Positions 10,400-19,850 of a stretch of DNA of 64,000 bases are shown here, piece by piece (the stretch's first letter is position 1; each line of letters opens with the position of its first letter). The notes under the pieces were generated by a model. It saw nothing but the letters and a program-made list of their open reading frames with translations. It had not been told where the DNA came from and ran no database searches. Both the position numbers and the translations under genes were made by a program. Location: assembly GCA_003241965.1 (NCBI GenBank), contig QBMB01000001.1, positions 24,498 through 88,497 on the forward strand. The letters run 5' to 3'. This stretch comes from Burkholderiales bacterium. Its GTDB lineage: Bacteria; Pseudomonadota; Gammaproteobacteria; Burkholderiales; Burkholderiaceae_C.

Positions 10400-11866
10400 A
10401 TGCACGCCACAGCAGAACTCTTGATCGATGGCCGGTGGATGCCCGCCAGCCAGGGCCTCGAAGTGCCCAGCCTGGACCCGGCCAACGGCAGCCAGATCGG
10501 TTGCTTCAGCGCTGCCACCCGGGCAGACGCAGAGGCGGCCATTTCGGCTGCACGCAGAGCCTTTGAAAAGCCCACGTGGGCCCAGTCGCCGCGGCTGCGG
10601 CAGAACGTGATGAACGAATGGGCAAGCCGGCTAGAGCACAAGGCTGAAGCACTGGCCCAACTGCTAACGCAAGAGAATGGCAAGGTGATCGCGCAATCGC
10701 GGGGTGAGCTGATGGGAGCCATCTCGGAGATCCGTTACTACGCGGGTCTGGCCCGGCACATACCAGGCCACGTGCTCGAGGTGGAACCCGGCGTATTTTC
10801 CACGATGCTGAAAGAGCCGGCCGGCGTCGCCGGCATCATCGTCCCTTGGAACGCTCCCGTGATCCTGCTTATCCGGTCGATCACCCCCGCGTTGGCCGCT
10901 GGCTGTACTTGCGTGGTCAAGCCTGCACCGCAGTCCGCACTCATCACCGCTGCGGTGATCAGGGAACTGGCCGACGTGACTGGACTGCCGCCCGGTGTGG
11001 TGAACCTGGTGAGTGAGCAAGGCCACGACGTGGCGCAGTTGCTCACCTCCTCGCCAGAGGTGGATGTGGTCAGCTTCACGGGCTCCAACCTGACGGGGCA
11101 GCGCATCATGGCCGCCGCTGCTCCCACTATGAAGAAACTGTCGCTCGAACTGGGTGGCAAGTCATGCTGCCTGGTTTTTGAAGATGCCGATATCGACCAC
11201 ATCGCGCCTCAACTGGCTGCCGCTGCGACGGTCATCTCTGGTCAGCAATGCACGGCGGCGCGCCGGGTGTTGGTTCACGCGTCACGCTATGAGGCGATGA
11301 AAAAAGCGCTGGCCAATGCACTGGCGGCAATCAAAGTGGCGCCCGGAAATACCCCGGGCGCCCAGATGGGTCCCTTGATCGATCTCTCTACCACTGAGTT
11401 GGTGCAACGTCGCATCGAGCAGGCGATGGACGACGCAGACGAAGTGATCCTGCGCGGTCAGCGTCTCGGCGGAAACCTGCGGCTTGGCGGGTTTGTCTCG
11501 CCCACCTTGGTCGCGCACCGGGATGCCAGTGCATCTTTTGTCCAAGAGGAGATTTTCGGCCCCTTGGTCGTGCTGGAAAAGTTTGAAACCGAAACCGAAG
11601 CGGTGGCGCGGGCCAATCACACCGAGTTCGGGTTGTCCGCGAGTGTCTGGACCGAGCAGGGCGCGCGCGCCTGGCGTATCGCTCGAGCGCTGCGCAACGG
11701 CACCGTTTGGATCAACGACCACAACAAGCTGTGCGCTGAAGCGGAGACCGGCGGCTATCGCCGCAGTGGCTTGGGCCGTCTCCACGGCTTTGACGCGTTG
11801 ATCGATTTCACCGAGATCAAACACATCTATCAGAACGTAGGTGTGCTTGAGCCACCCAAGGGCTGA
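10400..11866 (+). CDS. Aldehyde dehydrogenase family protein
   Basis: IIVPWNAPVIL, LELGGKSCCLVFEDAD, GQQCTAARRV, EEIFGPLVV; start ATG 10400 (alternative TTG 10388). Confidence 0.9.
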   Translation: MHATAELLIDGRWMPASQGLEVPSLDPANGSQIGCFSAATRADAEAAISAARRAFEKPTWAQSPRLRQNVMNEWASRLEHKAEALAQLLTQENGKVIAQSRGELMGAISEIRYYAGLARHIPGHVLEVEPGVFSTMLKEPAGVAGIIVPWNAPVILLIRSITPALAAGCTCVVKPAPQSALITAAVIRELADVTGLPPGVVNLVSEQGHDVAQLLTSSPEVDVVSFTGSNLTGQRIMAAAAPTMKKLSLELGGKSCCLVFEDADIDHIAPQLAAAATVISGQQCTAARRVLVHASRYEAMKKALANALAAIKVAPGNTPGAQMGPLIDLSTTELVQRRIEQAMDDADEVILRGQRLGGNLRLGGFVSPTLVAHRDASASFVQEEIFGPLVVLEKFETETEAVARANHTEFGLSASVWTEQGARAWRIARALRNGTVWINDHNKLCAEAETGGYRRSGLGRLHGFDALIDFTEIKHIYQNVGVLEPPKG

Positions 11867-11914
11867 CCCCACAAGCCTGCCCGAATCCTTAGAACTTATA
11901 GGAGAGAACGAATC

Positions 11915-12949
11915 ATGTTTCCCAAAAACACGTGGTATGTAGGCGCTACGCCCAGCGAACTCGATGGAAAGCCCCTTGGCCGCAAGATTTGCGGCGAGTC
12001 CATCGTGTTTTTCCGTGGCCCCGACAACAAGGTGGCCGCTGTCGAAGACTTTTGCCCCCACCGCGGTGCTCCGTTGTCGCTGGGCAAGGTTGAAAACGGC
12101 AAACTGGTTTGTGGCTACCACGGTCTGGAAATGGGTTGCGATGGCAAGACGGTTGCCATGCCATGCCAACGCGTGGGCGGCTTCCCCGCCGTGCGGACGT
12201 ATCCCGTAGTGGAGCGCTACGGGTTCATCTGGGTCTGGCCTGGCGATGCGCAAGAGGCCGACCCCTCCAAGATCCACCATCTGGCCTGGGCCGATGACCC
12301 CGAGTGGGCCTACAGCGGTGGGCTGTACCACGTCAAATGCGATTACCGGCTCATGATCGACAACCTCATGGACCTGACTCACGAGACTTACTTGCACCCG
12401 AACTCAATTGGTCAAAAGGAAATCGATGAGTCGCCGCCCAAGACGCGGATGGATGGAGACTGCGCCATCACCGAGCGTTACATGGAAGGCATCATGGCGC
12501 CGCCATTCTGGCGTGCGGGCTTGCGCGGAAACAACCTGGCCGACGATGTTCCAGTGGACCGGTGGCAAATCTGCCGCTTCTATCCGCCAAGCCATGTGCT
12601 GATCGATGTGGGTGTGGCGCACGCGGGCAAGGGCGGCTTCAATGCAGACCCCAAGGTCAAAGCCTCCAGCACAGTCATCGACTTCATCACACCTGAAACC
12701 GAGTCCTCGACCTGGTACTTTTGGGGCATGGCCAGGAACTTCAATGCGCAGGACCAGGCGTTGAGCGAGCAGATCCGCACCAGCCTGAGCAAGGTTTTCT
12801 CCGAGGACCTCCAGATGCTGGAGATGCAGCAGCAGAACCTGGAGCGCAACGCCGGGCGCAAGCTACTGAGCCTGAACATCGATGGCGGTGGCGTGCAAGC
12901 CCGCCGCATCATCGATCGGTTGCTGGTTGCGGAAAAATCCGCTGCCTGA
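11915..12949 (+). CDS. Rieske [2Fe-2S] aromatic oxygenase alpha subunit, vanillate O-demethylase (VanA)-like
   Basis: CPHRGAPLSLGKVENGKLVCGYHG Rieske motif; DNLMDLTHETYLH mononuclear iron region; MFPKNTWYVGA N-terminus. Confidence 0.87.
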   Translation: MFPKNTWYVGATPSELDGKPLGRKICGESIVFFRGPDNKVAAVEDFCPHRGAPLSLGKVENGKLVCGYHGLEMGCDGKTVAMPCQRVGGFPAVRTYPVVERYGFIWVWPGDAQEADPSKIHHLAWADDPEWAYSGGLYHVKCDYRLMIDNLMDLTHETYLHPNSIGQKEIDESPPKTRMDGDCAITERYMEGIMAPPFWRAGLRGNNLADDVPVDRWQICRFYPPSHVLIDVGVAHAGKGGFNADPKVKASSTVIDFITPETESSTWYFWGMARNFNAQDQALSEQIRTSLSKVFSEDLQMLEMQQQNLERNAGRKLLSLNIDGGGVQARRIIDRLLVAEKSAA

Positions 12950-12983
12950 TGTTTTCCCGATCCCACCACAACAGGAGACACAG

Positions 12984-14171
12984 ATGAACTCACGGCGCTT
13001 TGTTTTGACACGAGGAGCCGCGCTGATCGGCGCGGCCTCCAGCGGCATTTTGTTGCCCCGGTGGGCGCAGGCGCAAACCAGCAATCTGCGGGTTGGCCTG
13101 ATGCTGCCGTTCACAGGTACCTTTGCCCAGCCCGGTATCGCCGTCGAAAACGGCTTCCGGCTGGCGCTGGCGCAAAACGGCGGCAAGCTCGGTGGCCGCG
13201 AGGTGGAGTTCTTCAAGGTCGATGACGAATCCAATCCGGCCAAGGGCATCGAGAACGCGACCCGCCTGGTAATGCGTGACAAGGTCGACGTGCTGGTGGG
13301 TTCGGTGCACTCGGGCGTGCAGATGGGCATTCACAAGGTCGCACGCGATACAGGAGTTCTCAACATCATTCCCAATGCCGGCGTGCACGTGGCCACCCGG
13401 GCCCAGTGTGCGCCCAATGTGTTTCGAACCAGCTTCACCAACGCCCAGCCTACCCTGGCTTTGGGCAAGGCCATGGTCGACCGAGGCCACAAGAAGGCGG
13501 TGTGGATCACCTGGAACTACGCCGCAGGCGACGAGGCCTTTGAGGGTTTCGAAAAGAGCTACACCGAAGCCGGTGGCACCATCATCAAGAAGCTCGGCCT
13601 GCCCTTTCCCAACGTGGAGTTTCAGTCGCTGTTGACCGAGATTGCGTCTTACAAGCCCGACGCCGTGGCTTGCTTCTTCGCCGGTGGCGGTGCAGCCAAG
13701 TTCCTGCGCGACTACGCTGCGGCCGGCCTGAACAAGACGATCCCACTGTACGGCTCGGGCTTCCTGACCGAGGGCGTGCTCGATGCAGCAGGCGAAGCTG
13801 CCGAGGGCGTTCTCACCACGCTGCACTACAGCGACTCGCTGGATATCCCGCGCAACAAGCAGTTCCGCCTCGACTATGTAAAGGCGTTCAAGGCGCAGCC
13901 CGATGTGTATGCCGTTCAGGGATACGACGCGGGCTTGCTGCTCGTCAAGGGTGCCAACGCAGTCAAAGGCGACTTGTCGAACAAACCGGCACTGTACGCA
14001 GCGCTGGAAGGCGCCACCATCGACAGTCCGCGCGGGAAATGGACCATGAGCAAGGCCCACAACCCGATCCAGGACATCTACCTGCGCCAGGTGGTCAACA
14101 AGGACAACAAGGTGATCGGCATTGCTCAGAAGGCTGTGGCCGATCCCGCCACGGGTTGCCGCATGGGTTGA
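12984..14171 (+). CDS. ABC transporter substrate-binding protein (LivK-like)
   Basis: Signal-like MNSRRFVLTRGAALIGAASSG; LRVGLMLPFTGTFAQPG, VDVLVGSVHSGVQMG; next to Liv permease/ATPase genes. Confidence 0.88.
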   Translation: MNSRRFVLTRGAALIGAASSGILLPRWAQAQTSNLRVGLMLPFTGTFAQPGIAVENGFRLALAQNGGKLGGREVEFFKVDDESNPAKGIENATRLVMRDKVDVLVGSVHSGVQMGIHKVARDTGVLNIIPNAGVHVATRAQCAPNVFRTSFTNAQPTLALGKAMVDRGHKKAVWITWNYAAGDEAFEGFEKSYTEAGGTIIKKLGLPFPNVEFQSLLTEIASYKPDAVACFFAGGGAAKFLRDYAAAGLNKTIPLYGSGFLTEGVLDAAGEAAEGVLTTLHYSDSLDIPRNKQFRLDYVKAFKAQPDVYAVQGYDAGLLLVKGANAVKGDLSNKPALYAALEGATIDSPRGKWTMSKAHNPIQDIYLRQVVNKDNKVIGIAQKAVADPATGCRMG

Positions 14172-14258
14172 GTCTTTCGCGCCCCGGTTGTCCTCCAGCG
14201 GCGGAGTTCGTCCAAAAGATGTTCCGCCGCTTTTCTTCGTCCTTTTGTTCCTTAACTC

Positions 14259-15122
14259 ATGGATTTCGCCAACTTCCTCATCCAGTTGCTCAACAGCCTG
14301 CAGTACGGCCTGTTGCTGTTCATGCTGGCCGCGGGCCTCACGCTGATCTTCGGGATCATGGGTGTGGTCAACCTGGCGCACGGCAGCTTCTACATGCTGG
14401 GCGCCTATCTCGCGTGGTTCCTGGTTGGCCAGTTCGACAGCCTGGTGCTGGCCATCGTGGTGGGCACGGTGATCGCCGTGGCGCTGGGCTGGGTGCTGGA
14501 GTGGACCCTGTTCCGGCACTTCTACCATCGCGACCACCTCGACCAGGTGCTGCTGACCTTTGGCCTGATCTACATCTTTGAAGAGGTGCGCTCCATCCTC
14601 TGGGGCGACGACGTGCACGCGGTGCAGGTGCCCGAGGTGCTGAACTGGTCGATCCCGCTGACCGAGAACCTCTCCTACCCGGTCTACCGGCTGGTGATGT
14701 CGGGCGTGTGCATCGCGCTGGCGCTCGGTCTGTACCTGCTCATTTCCAAGACCCGCCTGGGCATGAAGATCCGCGCCGGTGCGTTCAACCGCGAGATGAC
14801 CGAATCGCTGGGCATCAACATCCGCCTGATCCACGGCGTGGTATTCGCGCTGGGCGTGGCGCTGGCCGCCATCGCCGGCATGATCGCCTCGCCCATCGCG
14901 AGCGTTTACCCCGGCATGGGCAGTTCGGTGCTGATCATGTGTTTTGTGGTGGTGGTGATCGGCGGCATCGGTTCGGTGCGCGGCGCCTTGGTGGCTGCTT
15001 TGCTGGTGGGCCTGGTCGACACCTTCGGCAAGGTGCTGGTGCCGCAGATCGCGGGCATGGCGGTCTACATGCTGATGGCCGGCGTGCTCCTTTACAAGCC
15101 TGAAGGGCTCTTCAAACAATGA
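14259..15122 (+). CDS. livH: Branched-chain amino-acid-type ABC permease (LivH)
   Basis: LNSLQYGLLLFMLAAGLTLIFGIMGVVNLAHGSFYMLGAY; multi-TM. Confidence 0.9.
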   Translation: MDFANFLIQLLNSLQYGLLLFMLAAGLTLIFGIMGVVNLAHGSFYMLGAYLAWFLVGQFDSLVLAIVVGTVIAVALGWVLEWTLFRHFYHRDHLDQVLLTFGLIYIFEEVRSILWGDDVHAVQVPEVLNWSIPLTENLSYPVYRLVMSGVCIALALGLYLLISKTRLGMKIRAGAFNREMTESLGINIRLIHGVVFALGVALAAIAGMIASPIASVYPGMGSSVLIMCFVVVVIGGIGSVRGALVAALLVGLVDTFGKVLVPQIAGMAVYMLMAGVLLYKPEGLFKQ

Positions 15123-16111
15123 GCTCACCCAAAGCCCAACTCGAGAAGCTGCCGCGCAGCATCCAGGCCATCCTGGTGCTGGGCGCCATCGCGCTGGCCG
15201 CATTCCCGCTGATCCCGTTGACCGGCGGCGACTTCTACCTGCAGATGCTCTCGCAGATGATGATCCTGGCGATCTTCGCCATGAGCCTTGACCTCTTGCA
15301 GGGCGTGAGCGGTTTGGTGTCGCTCGGCCATGCGGCCTACTTTGGTCTCGCGGGTTATGCGCTGGCCTTCCTCACCCCGGCCGACACCCCCATCAGCCTG
15401 TGGTGGGCCCTGCCCGTCTCGGCGCTGGGCGCGGGACTGGCCGCGCTCATCATCGGCTTCTTCGTGGTGCGCACCCATGGCATCTACTTCATCATGGTCA
15501 CCATGGCGTTCGCGCAGATGGTGTTTTTCCTGTTCTTCGACAACAAGGCGCTCGGCGGCTCGGACGGTGTGTACGTGAACTTCCGGCCCGACGCCTCGGT
15601 GTTCGGCTGGACCGGCATCGACCTCGAGAACAAGACCACCTTCTATTACTTCACGCTGCTGCTGCTGGTGCTGGTCTATGCCTTCCTGCGCCGGCTGTTG
15701 TTCTCGCCGTTTGGCCGCGTGCTCGCCGGCATCCGCGTGAACGAACACCGCATGCGCGCGGTGGGCTATGGCACCTTCGGCTACAAACTCGCGGCCTTCA
15801 CACTGGCCGGTGCGCTGGCCGGTGTGGCGGGCTTTCTGTGGGCGGCGCAAACCGGCTATGTGAACCCGGAGCTGATGGGGTTTCACATGAGCGCACACGC
15901 GATCATGATGGTCATCCTCGGCGGCATGGGCAACTTCGCCGGGGCCATCGTGGGCGCCTTCGCGTTTGAATACGTGATGCACTTCTTCAAGGACCTCACC
16001 AAACACTGGCAGCTGCTCATGGGCAGTTTCATCGTGCTGGTGGTGGTGTTCGCGCCGCGCGGTTTGCTGGGTTTGGTGGAGCGCTTCACCAGGAAGAAGG
16101 GCATGCCATGA
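15119..16111 (+). CDS. livM: Branched-chain amino-acid-type ABC permease (LivM)
   Basis: LLQGVSGLVSLGHAAYFGLAGYA; ILGGMGNFAGAIVGA; 4-nt overlap with livH. Confidence 0.9.
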   Translation: MSSPKAQLEKLPRSIQAILVLGAIALAAFPLIPLTGGDFYLQMLSQMMILAIFAMSLDLLQGVSGLVSLGHAAYFGLAGYALAFLTPADTPISLWWALPVSALGAGLAALIIGFFVVRTHGIYFIMVTMAFAQMVFFLFFDNKALGGSDGVYVNFRPDASVFGWTGIDLENKTTFYYFTLLLLVLVYAFLRRLLFSPFGRVLAGIRVNEHRMRAVGYGTFGYKLAAFTLAGALAGVAGFLWAAQTGYVNPELMGFHMSAHAIMMVILGGMGNFAGAIVGAFAFEYVMHFFKDLTKHWQLLMGSFIVLVVVFAPRGLLGLVERFTRKKGMP

Positions 16112-16869
16112 GCGAACTCCTGCTCTCCGCCCGCAACCTCACCAAGCGCTTCGGCGGCCTCGCCGCCGTCAACGACGTGTCGGTCGATTTGCACCGCGGT
16201 CGTATCCACGCGGTGATCGGCCCCAACGGCGCCGGCAAGTCCACGTTGACCAACCTGCTCTCGGGCGACCTGCCGCCCACCTCAGGCCGCATCACGCTCA
16301 ACGGGGTCGAGACCGCCGGCAAGACCCCTGAAAAGATCTCCCGCCTGGGCCTGGGCCGCAGCTACCAGAAGACCAACATCTTCCTGCCCTTCACCGTGTG
16401 GGACAACGTGCGCCTGGCCGCGCAATCGCGCGAACGGCACGCGCCGTGGAACGTGCTGCGCTGGGTGTCATCGGCCAGCGCCATGGGTGCCGTGAACCAG
16501 CGCTGCGAACGTGCCCTGGAACTCGCCGGCCTCACGGCCCGTACCAACGTGGTGGCCGGCACCACCAGCCACGGCGAGCAGCGCCAACTGGAGATCGCCA
16601 TGACCCTGGCCACCGAACCCACCGTCTTGCTGCTCGACGAACCGCTGGCCGGCATGGGCCAGGCCGAGGCCGAAAGCATGGTGGCGCTGCTGCTGCGGTT
16701 GAAAAAGGACCACGCCATCATGCTGGTGGAGCACGACATGGACGCCGTGTTCACCCTGGCCGACCAGCTCACCGTGATGGTGAACGGCCAGGTGATCGCC
16801 AGCGGGACGCCGGCCGACGTGCGCGGCGATGCCGGCGTGCAGGCAGCCTACCTGGGTGAGGAGCATTGA
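16108..16869 (+). CDS. livG: ABC transporter ATP-binding protein (LivG)
   Basis: GPNGAGKST Walker A, TSHGEQRQLEIAMTL signature, VLLLDEPLAGM Walker B. Confidence 0.92.
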   Translation: MSELLLSARNLTKRFGGLAAVNDVSVDLHRGRIHAVIGPNGAGKSTLTNLLSGDLPPTSGRITLNGVETAGKTPEKISRLGLGRSYQKTNIFLPFTVWDNVRLAAQSRERHAPWNVLRWVSSASAMGAVNQRCERALELAGLTARTNVVAGTTSHGEQRQLEIAMTLATEPTVLLLDEPLAGMGQAEAESMVALLLRLKKDHAIMLVEHDMDAVFTLADQLTVMVNGQVIASGTPADVRGDAGVQAAYLGEEH

Positions 16870-17591
16870 TGAGCGCATTGACGAACGCCTTGGTTGAGGC
16901 CAAGGGTCTCAACACCCACTACGGCGCCAGCCACATCCTGCGCGGCATTGACTTCACCGTCGGCCAGGGCCAGACCATTGGCTTGATGGGCCGCAACGGC
17001 ATGGGCAAGTCCACGCTGCTCAAATCCATCATGGGCATCGTCAAGCCCAGTAGCGGCCAGGTGCATGTGAAAGGCCGCGACATGACCGGCGCACCCACGT
17101 TCGAGATCGCCCGCATGGGCCTGGCCTACGTGCCCGAGGGCCGTGGCATCTTCGGCAACCTGAGCGTGAGGGAAAACCTGGTGATGTCGGCGCGTGCCGG
17201 CACCAAGGGACAGCGCGACTGGACCTACGAGCGCGTGCTGGAAACGTTCCCGCGCCTGGCCGAGCGCCTGAACCACGGCGGGCAGCAGCTCAGCGGCGGC
17301 GAGCAGCAGATGCTCACCATCGGCCGTGCGCTCATGACCAACCCCGACCTGCTGATCCTCGATGAAGCCACCGAAGGCCTGGCGCCCCTGATCGCGCGCG
17401 AGATCTGGCGCATCTGCGGTCTGATCCGCGAAAGCGGCATCAGCAGCATCATCGTGGACAAAAACTGGAAACACGTCAGCCAGATCACCGACCGCAACGC
17501 GATCCTGGTCAAGGGCGAGGTGGTGTTTGAAGGCAGTTCCGAAGAGCTCCTGTCGAAGCCCGAACTGCTGGAGCAGCACTTGGGTGTATGA
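16869..17591 (+). CDS. livF: ABC transporter ATP-binding protein (LivF)
   Basis: GRNGMGKSTLLKSIMG Walker A, QQLSGGEQQMLTIGRAL, LLILDEATEGL; ATG overlaps livG stop. Confidence 0.92.
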   Translation: MSALTNALVEAKGLNTHYGASHILRGIDFTVGQGQTIGLMGRNGMGKSTLLKSIMGIVKPSSGQVHVKGRDMTGAPTFEIARMGLAYVPEGRGIFGNLSVRENLVMSARAGTKGQRDWTYERVLETFPRLAERLNHGGQQLSGGEQQMLTIGRALMTNPDLLILDEATEGLAPLIAREIWRICGLIRESGISSIIVDKNWKHVSQITDRNAILVKGEVVFEGSSEELLSKPELLEQHLGV

Positions 17592-17627
17592 GAATCAGTG
17601 TCGCCCCGGCCGACCCCTTGAAGCTAG

Positions 17628-18389
17628 CTAGCGCTGCCCAAGTGCTTGCGAGAGTTTCCGTGCTTCTTCCTTGAGGAGCGTAACAAATACGCTGACACGC
17701 GCTTGGTCCACGCGCACACCAGGACCGAAAACGGCCAAAGACCCCATGACTTTGTCGTTCCCCAGAAAAAACGGCACAGCAACCGCCACCGCGCCCTGGA
17801 TCAATTCGTCCCGGCTTATCGCATACCCCTGTTCCCGGATCTGCTGCAGCCTGTCGAGATAGGCCAATACATTGACGGTTTCTCTGCTCTTGTTCAGATA
17901 GCTTTCGGGTGTGGGAACATGGGCAAGGATGGCACGCCCGCTAGCGCCCAACGTCACGTCTTCCCGATAGCCCAAGCCGCGTTTGAAACTGAGCGGCTGT
18001 GCGCTGGGCAATTCGGCCACACAGATTCGACTGTTGCCCTGGTGAACAAGCAAGGCAACAGTCTCGCCCGTCTGGTCCCACAAGCGGCGCAGCATCGGTT
18101 GCGCCAGGGTCGCTATGTCAAGACTGGAGCTCCACACGTGTGCAAGGTGCGCCACCGAGGGACCTAATTCGAAGCGCTGAGGATCACCGGACGACACGAT
18201 GAACCCGCTGTGTTCCAGCGTGCGCAACAGCCTGTACAGGGTTGGACGGCTCAGGTCCACCCGCTTGAGCAGCTCACCCGCTGTCAGTTGGTGGTCGGTT
18301 GCCGTGAACGCCATGAGGATTTCCAGCGCTCTGTCCACGGCCCGGACACTCTCGCCCGGTTTTTCAGTTGGTCCCATAACTCCACCCAA
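17628..18389 (-). CDS. IclR family transcriptional regulator
   Basis: RAVDRALEILMAF, LSRPTLYRLLRTLEHSGFI HTH; effector domain LGASGRAILAH. Confidence 0.9.
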   Translation of the reverse strand: MGGVMGPTEKPGESVRAVDRALEILMAFTATDHQLTAGELLKRVDLSRPTLYRLLRTLEHSGFIVSSGDPQRFELGPSVAHLAHVWSSSLDIATLAQPMLRRLWDQTGETVALLVHQGNSRICVAELPSAQPLSFKRGLGYREDVTLGASGRAILAHVPTPESYLNKSRETVNVLAYLDRLQQIREQGYAISRDELIQGAVAVAVPFFLGNDKVMGSLAVFGPGVRVDQARVSVFVTLLKEEARKLSQALGQR

Positions 18390-18420
18390 GGTTGCACTTC
18401 TATCATGGTACCCGCCAACC

Positions 18421-18437
18421 AGTCCACTTGATGGACT
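18421..18437. promoter_or_regulatory. Candidate regulator operator: inverted repeat AGTCCA-N5-TGGACT
   Basis: Perfect 6-bp inverted repeat in the IclR/Rieske intergenic region; TGGACT recurs at 18478-18483 and TGGACA at 18498-18503. Confidence 0.5.
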
Positions 18438-18450
18438 GACTATTCAAAAC

Positions 18451-18478
18451 TTGACAGAGCTCAATCGGTCCGTAAAAT
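18451..18478 (+). promoter_or_regulatory. Candidate sigma70 promoter TTGACA-N16-TAAAAT
   Basis: TTGACA 18451-18456 and TAAAAT 18473-18478 upstream of the Rieske gene. Confidence 0.55.
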
Positions 18479-18529
18479 GGACTGTAATGTCATGCAGTGG
18501 ACATGCCGATCAATTTTGGAGACCTGTCT

Positions 18530-19804
18530 ATGAACAAGGAAATGTCTGAAGCGCTCACCCGCGTCGGTCCCGGCACGCGCATGGGCAACCTGATGCGCCG
18601 CTACTGGGTGCCGGCACTGGCATCGAGCGAAATCCCCGAAGCCGACGGGCCGCAGGTGCGCGTGCAACTGCTGGGCGAGAAGCTGCTCGCCTTTCGCAAT
18701 AGCGATGGCAAGGCTTGCCTGATCGGCGAATTCTGCTCGCACCGAGGCGTGTCGCTGTACTTCGGCCGCAACGAGCACAACGGCATCCGCTGCGCCTACC
18801 ACGGCGTGAAGTTCGACGGCATGGGGCAATGTGTGGACGTGCCGTCCGCGCCTCAGGCTTGCGCGCGCATGCACATAAAGGGCTACCCTTGCGTGGAGCG
18901 CGGTGGCATCGTGTGGACCTACATGGGCCCGGCCGATCAGCAGCCCGCACCGCCCGAGCTGGAGTGGTGCACGCTGCCGCCCGAACATGTGTATGTCTCC
19001 AAGCGCCTGCAGTACAGCAACTGGCTGCAGGCCATGGAAGGCGGCATCGACACCGCACACGTCTCTTACGTGCACCGCTACGAGGTGGATACCGACCCGA
19101 TGCACCAGGGAGTGAAGGCGCTGGACTACATCAAGGCCGACGGCAACGTGAAGTTCGAGATCGAGCAGACGCCCTTCGGCCTGAGTCTGTTCGGCCGCCG
19201 CAACGGCGAACCCGATTCGTATTACTGGCGCATCACGCAGTGGCTGTTCCCCTGGTTCACGCTGATCGCGCCGTTTGGCGAGCATGCGCTGGGCGGGCAT
19301 GTGTGGGTGCCGATCGACGACCATAGCTGCTGGGCTTGGAGCATCAACTGGCAGCCTGCCCATCCCCTCACCGACGAAGAACGCACCGCGATGGAAGAAG
19401 GTAAGGGCATTCATGTCGAATACGAAGCGCCCGGCAGCTTCATCCCCAAGCAAAACCGCGACAACGACTACTGCATGGACCGCGTGGCGCAACGCGAAGA
19501 CCGCTCTTACAGCGGCGTGTTCGGCTTCTCCGCGCAGGACTATTCGCTGCAGGAAAGCATGGGCACGATCCAGAATCACGAGGCCGAAAAGCTACTGCCC
19601 ACTGACAAGGCTATCGTGATGGCGCGCCGCATGTTGCATGAGGCCGCGCTCGGCTTGGCAGATGGCCAGACCCCGCCCGCGCTGGACCCAAGCGCACAGC
19701 ACGTGCGCCCCGCCGGAGTGCTGCTGCCCAAGGAACAGGACCCCGTTGCGTGGGCACGCGAGCAGCTCGCCGACGCGACGAAAAAACCGGTCTTCAGCCT
19801 TTGA
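18530..19804 (+). CDS. Rieske [2Fe-2S] oxygenase alpha subunit, phthalate 4,5-dioxygenase-like
   Basis: CSHRGVSLYFGRNEHNGIRCAYHGVKFD; EGGIDTAHVSYVH; ATG 18530 preferred over 18497. Confidence 0.85.
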   Translation: MNKEMSEALTRVGPGTRMGNLMRRYWVPALASSEIPEADGPQVRVQLLGEKLLAFRNSDGKACLIGEFCSHRGVSLYFGRNEHNGIRCAYHGVKFDGMGQCVDVPSAPQACARMHIKGYPCVERGGIVWTYMGPADQQPAPPELEWCTLPPEHVYVSKRLQYSNWLQAMEGGIDTAHVSYVHRYEVDTDPMHQGVKALDYIKADGNVKFEIEQTPFGLSLFGRRNGEPDSYYWRITQWLFPWFTLIAPFGEHALGGHVWVPIDDHSCWAWSINWQPAHPLTDEERTAMEEGKGIHVEYEAPGSFIPKQNRDNDYCMDRVAQREDRSYSGVFGFSAQDYSLQESMGTIQNHEAEKLLPTDKAIVMARRMLHEAALGLADGQTPPALDPSAQHVRPAGVLLPKEQDPVAWAREQLADATKKPVFSL

Positions 19805-19850
19805 GCGACTTCACTTTTCCACCCCACGACAGACAGCACCGGAGACACCT

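Noticed and set aside
17623-17632. Palindrome GCTAGCTAGC at the 3' end of the IclR gene
   Set aside because: Overlaps the stop codon region between convergent genes, short, with no U-tract or paired sites
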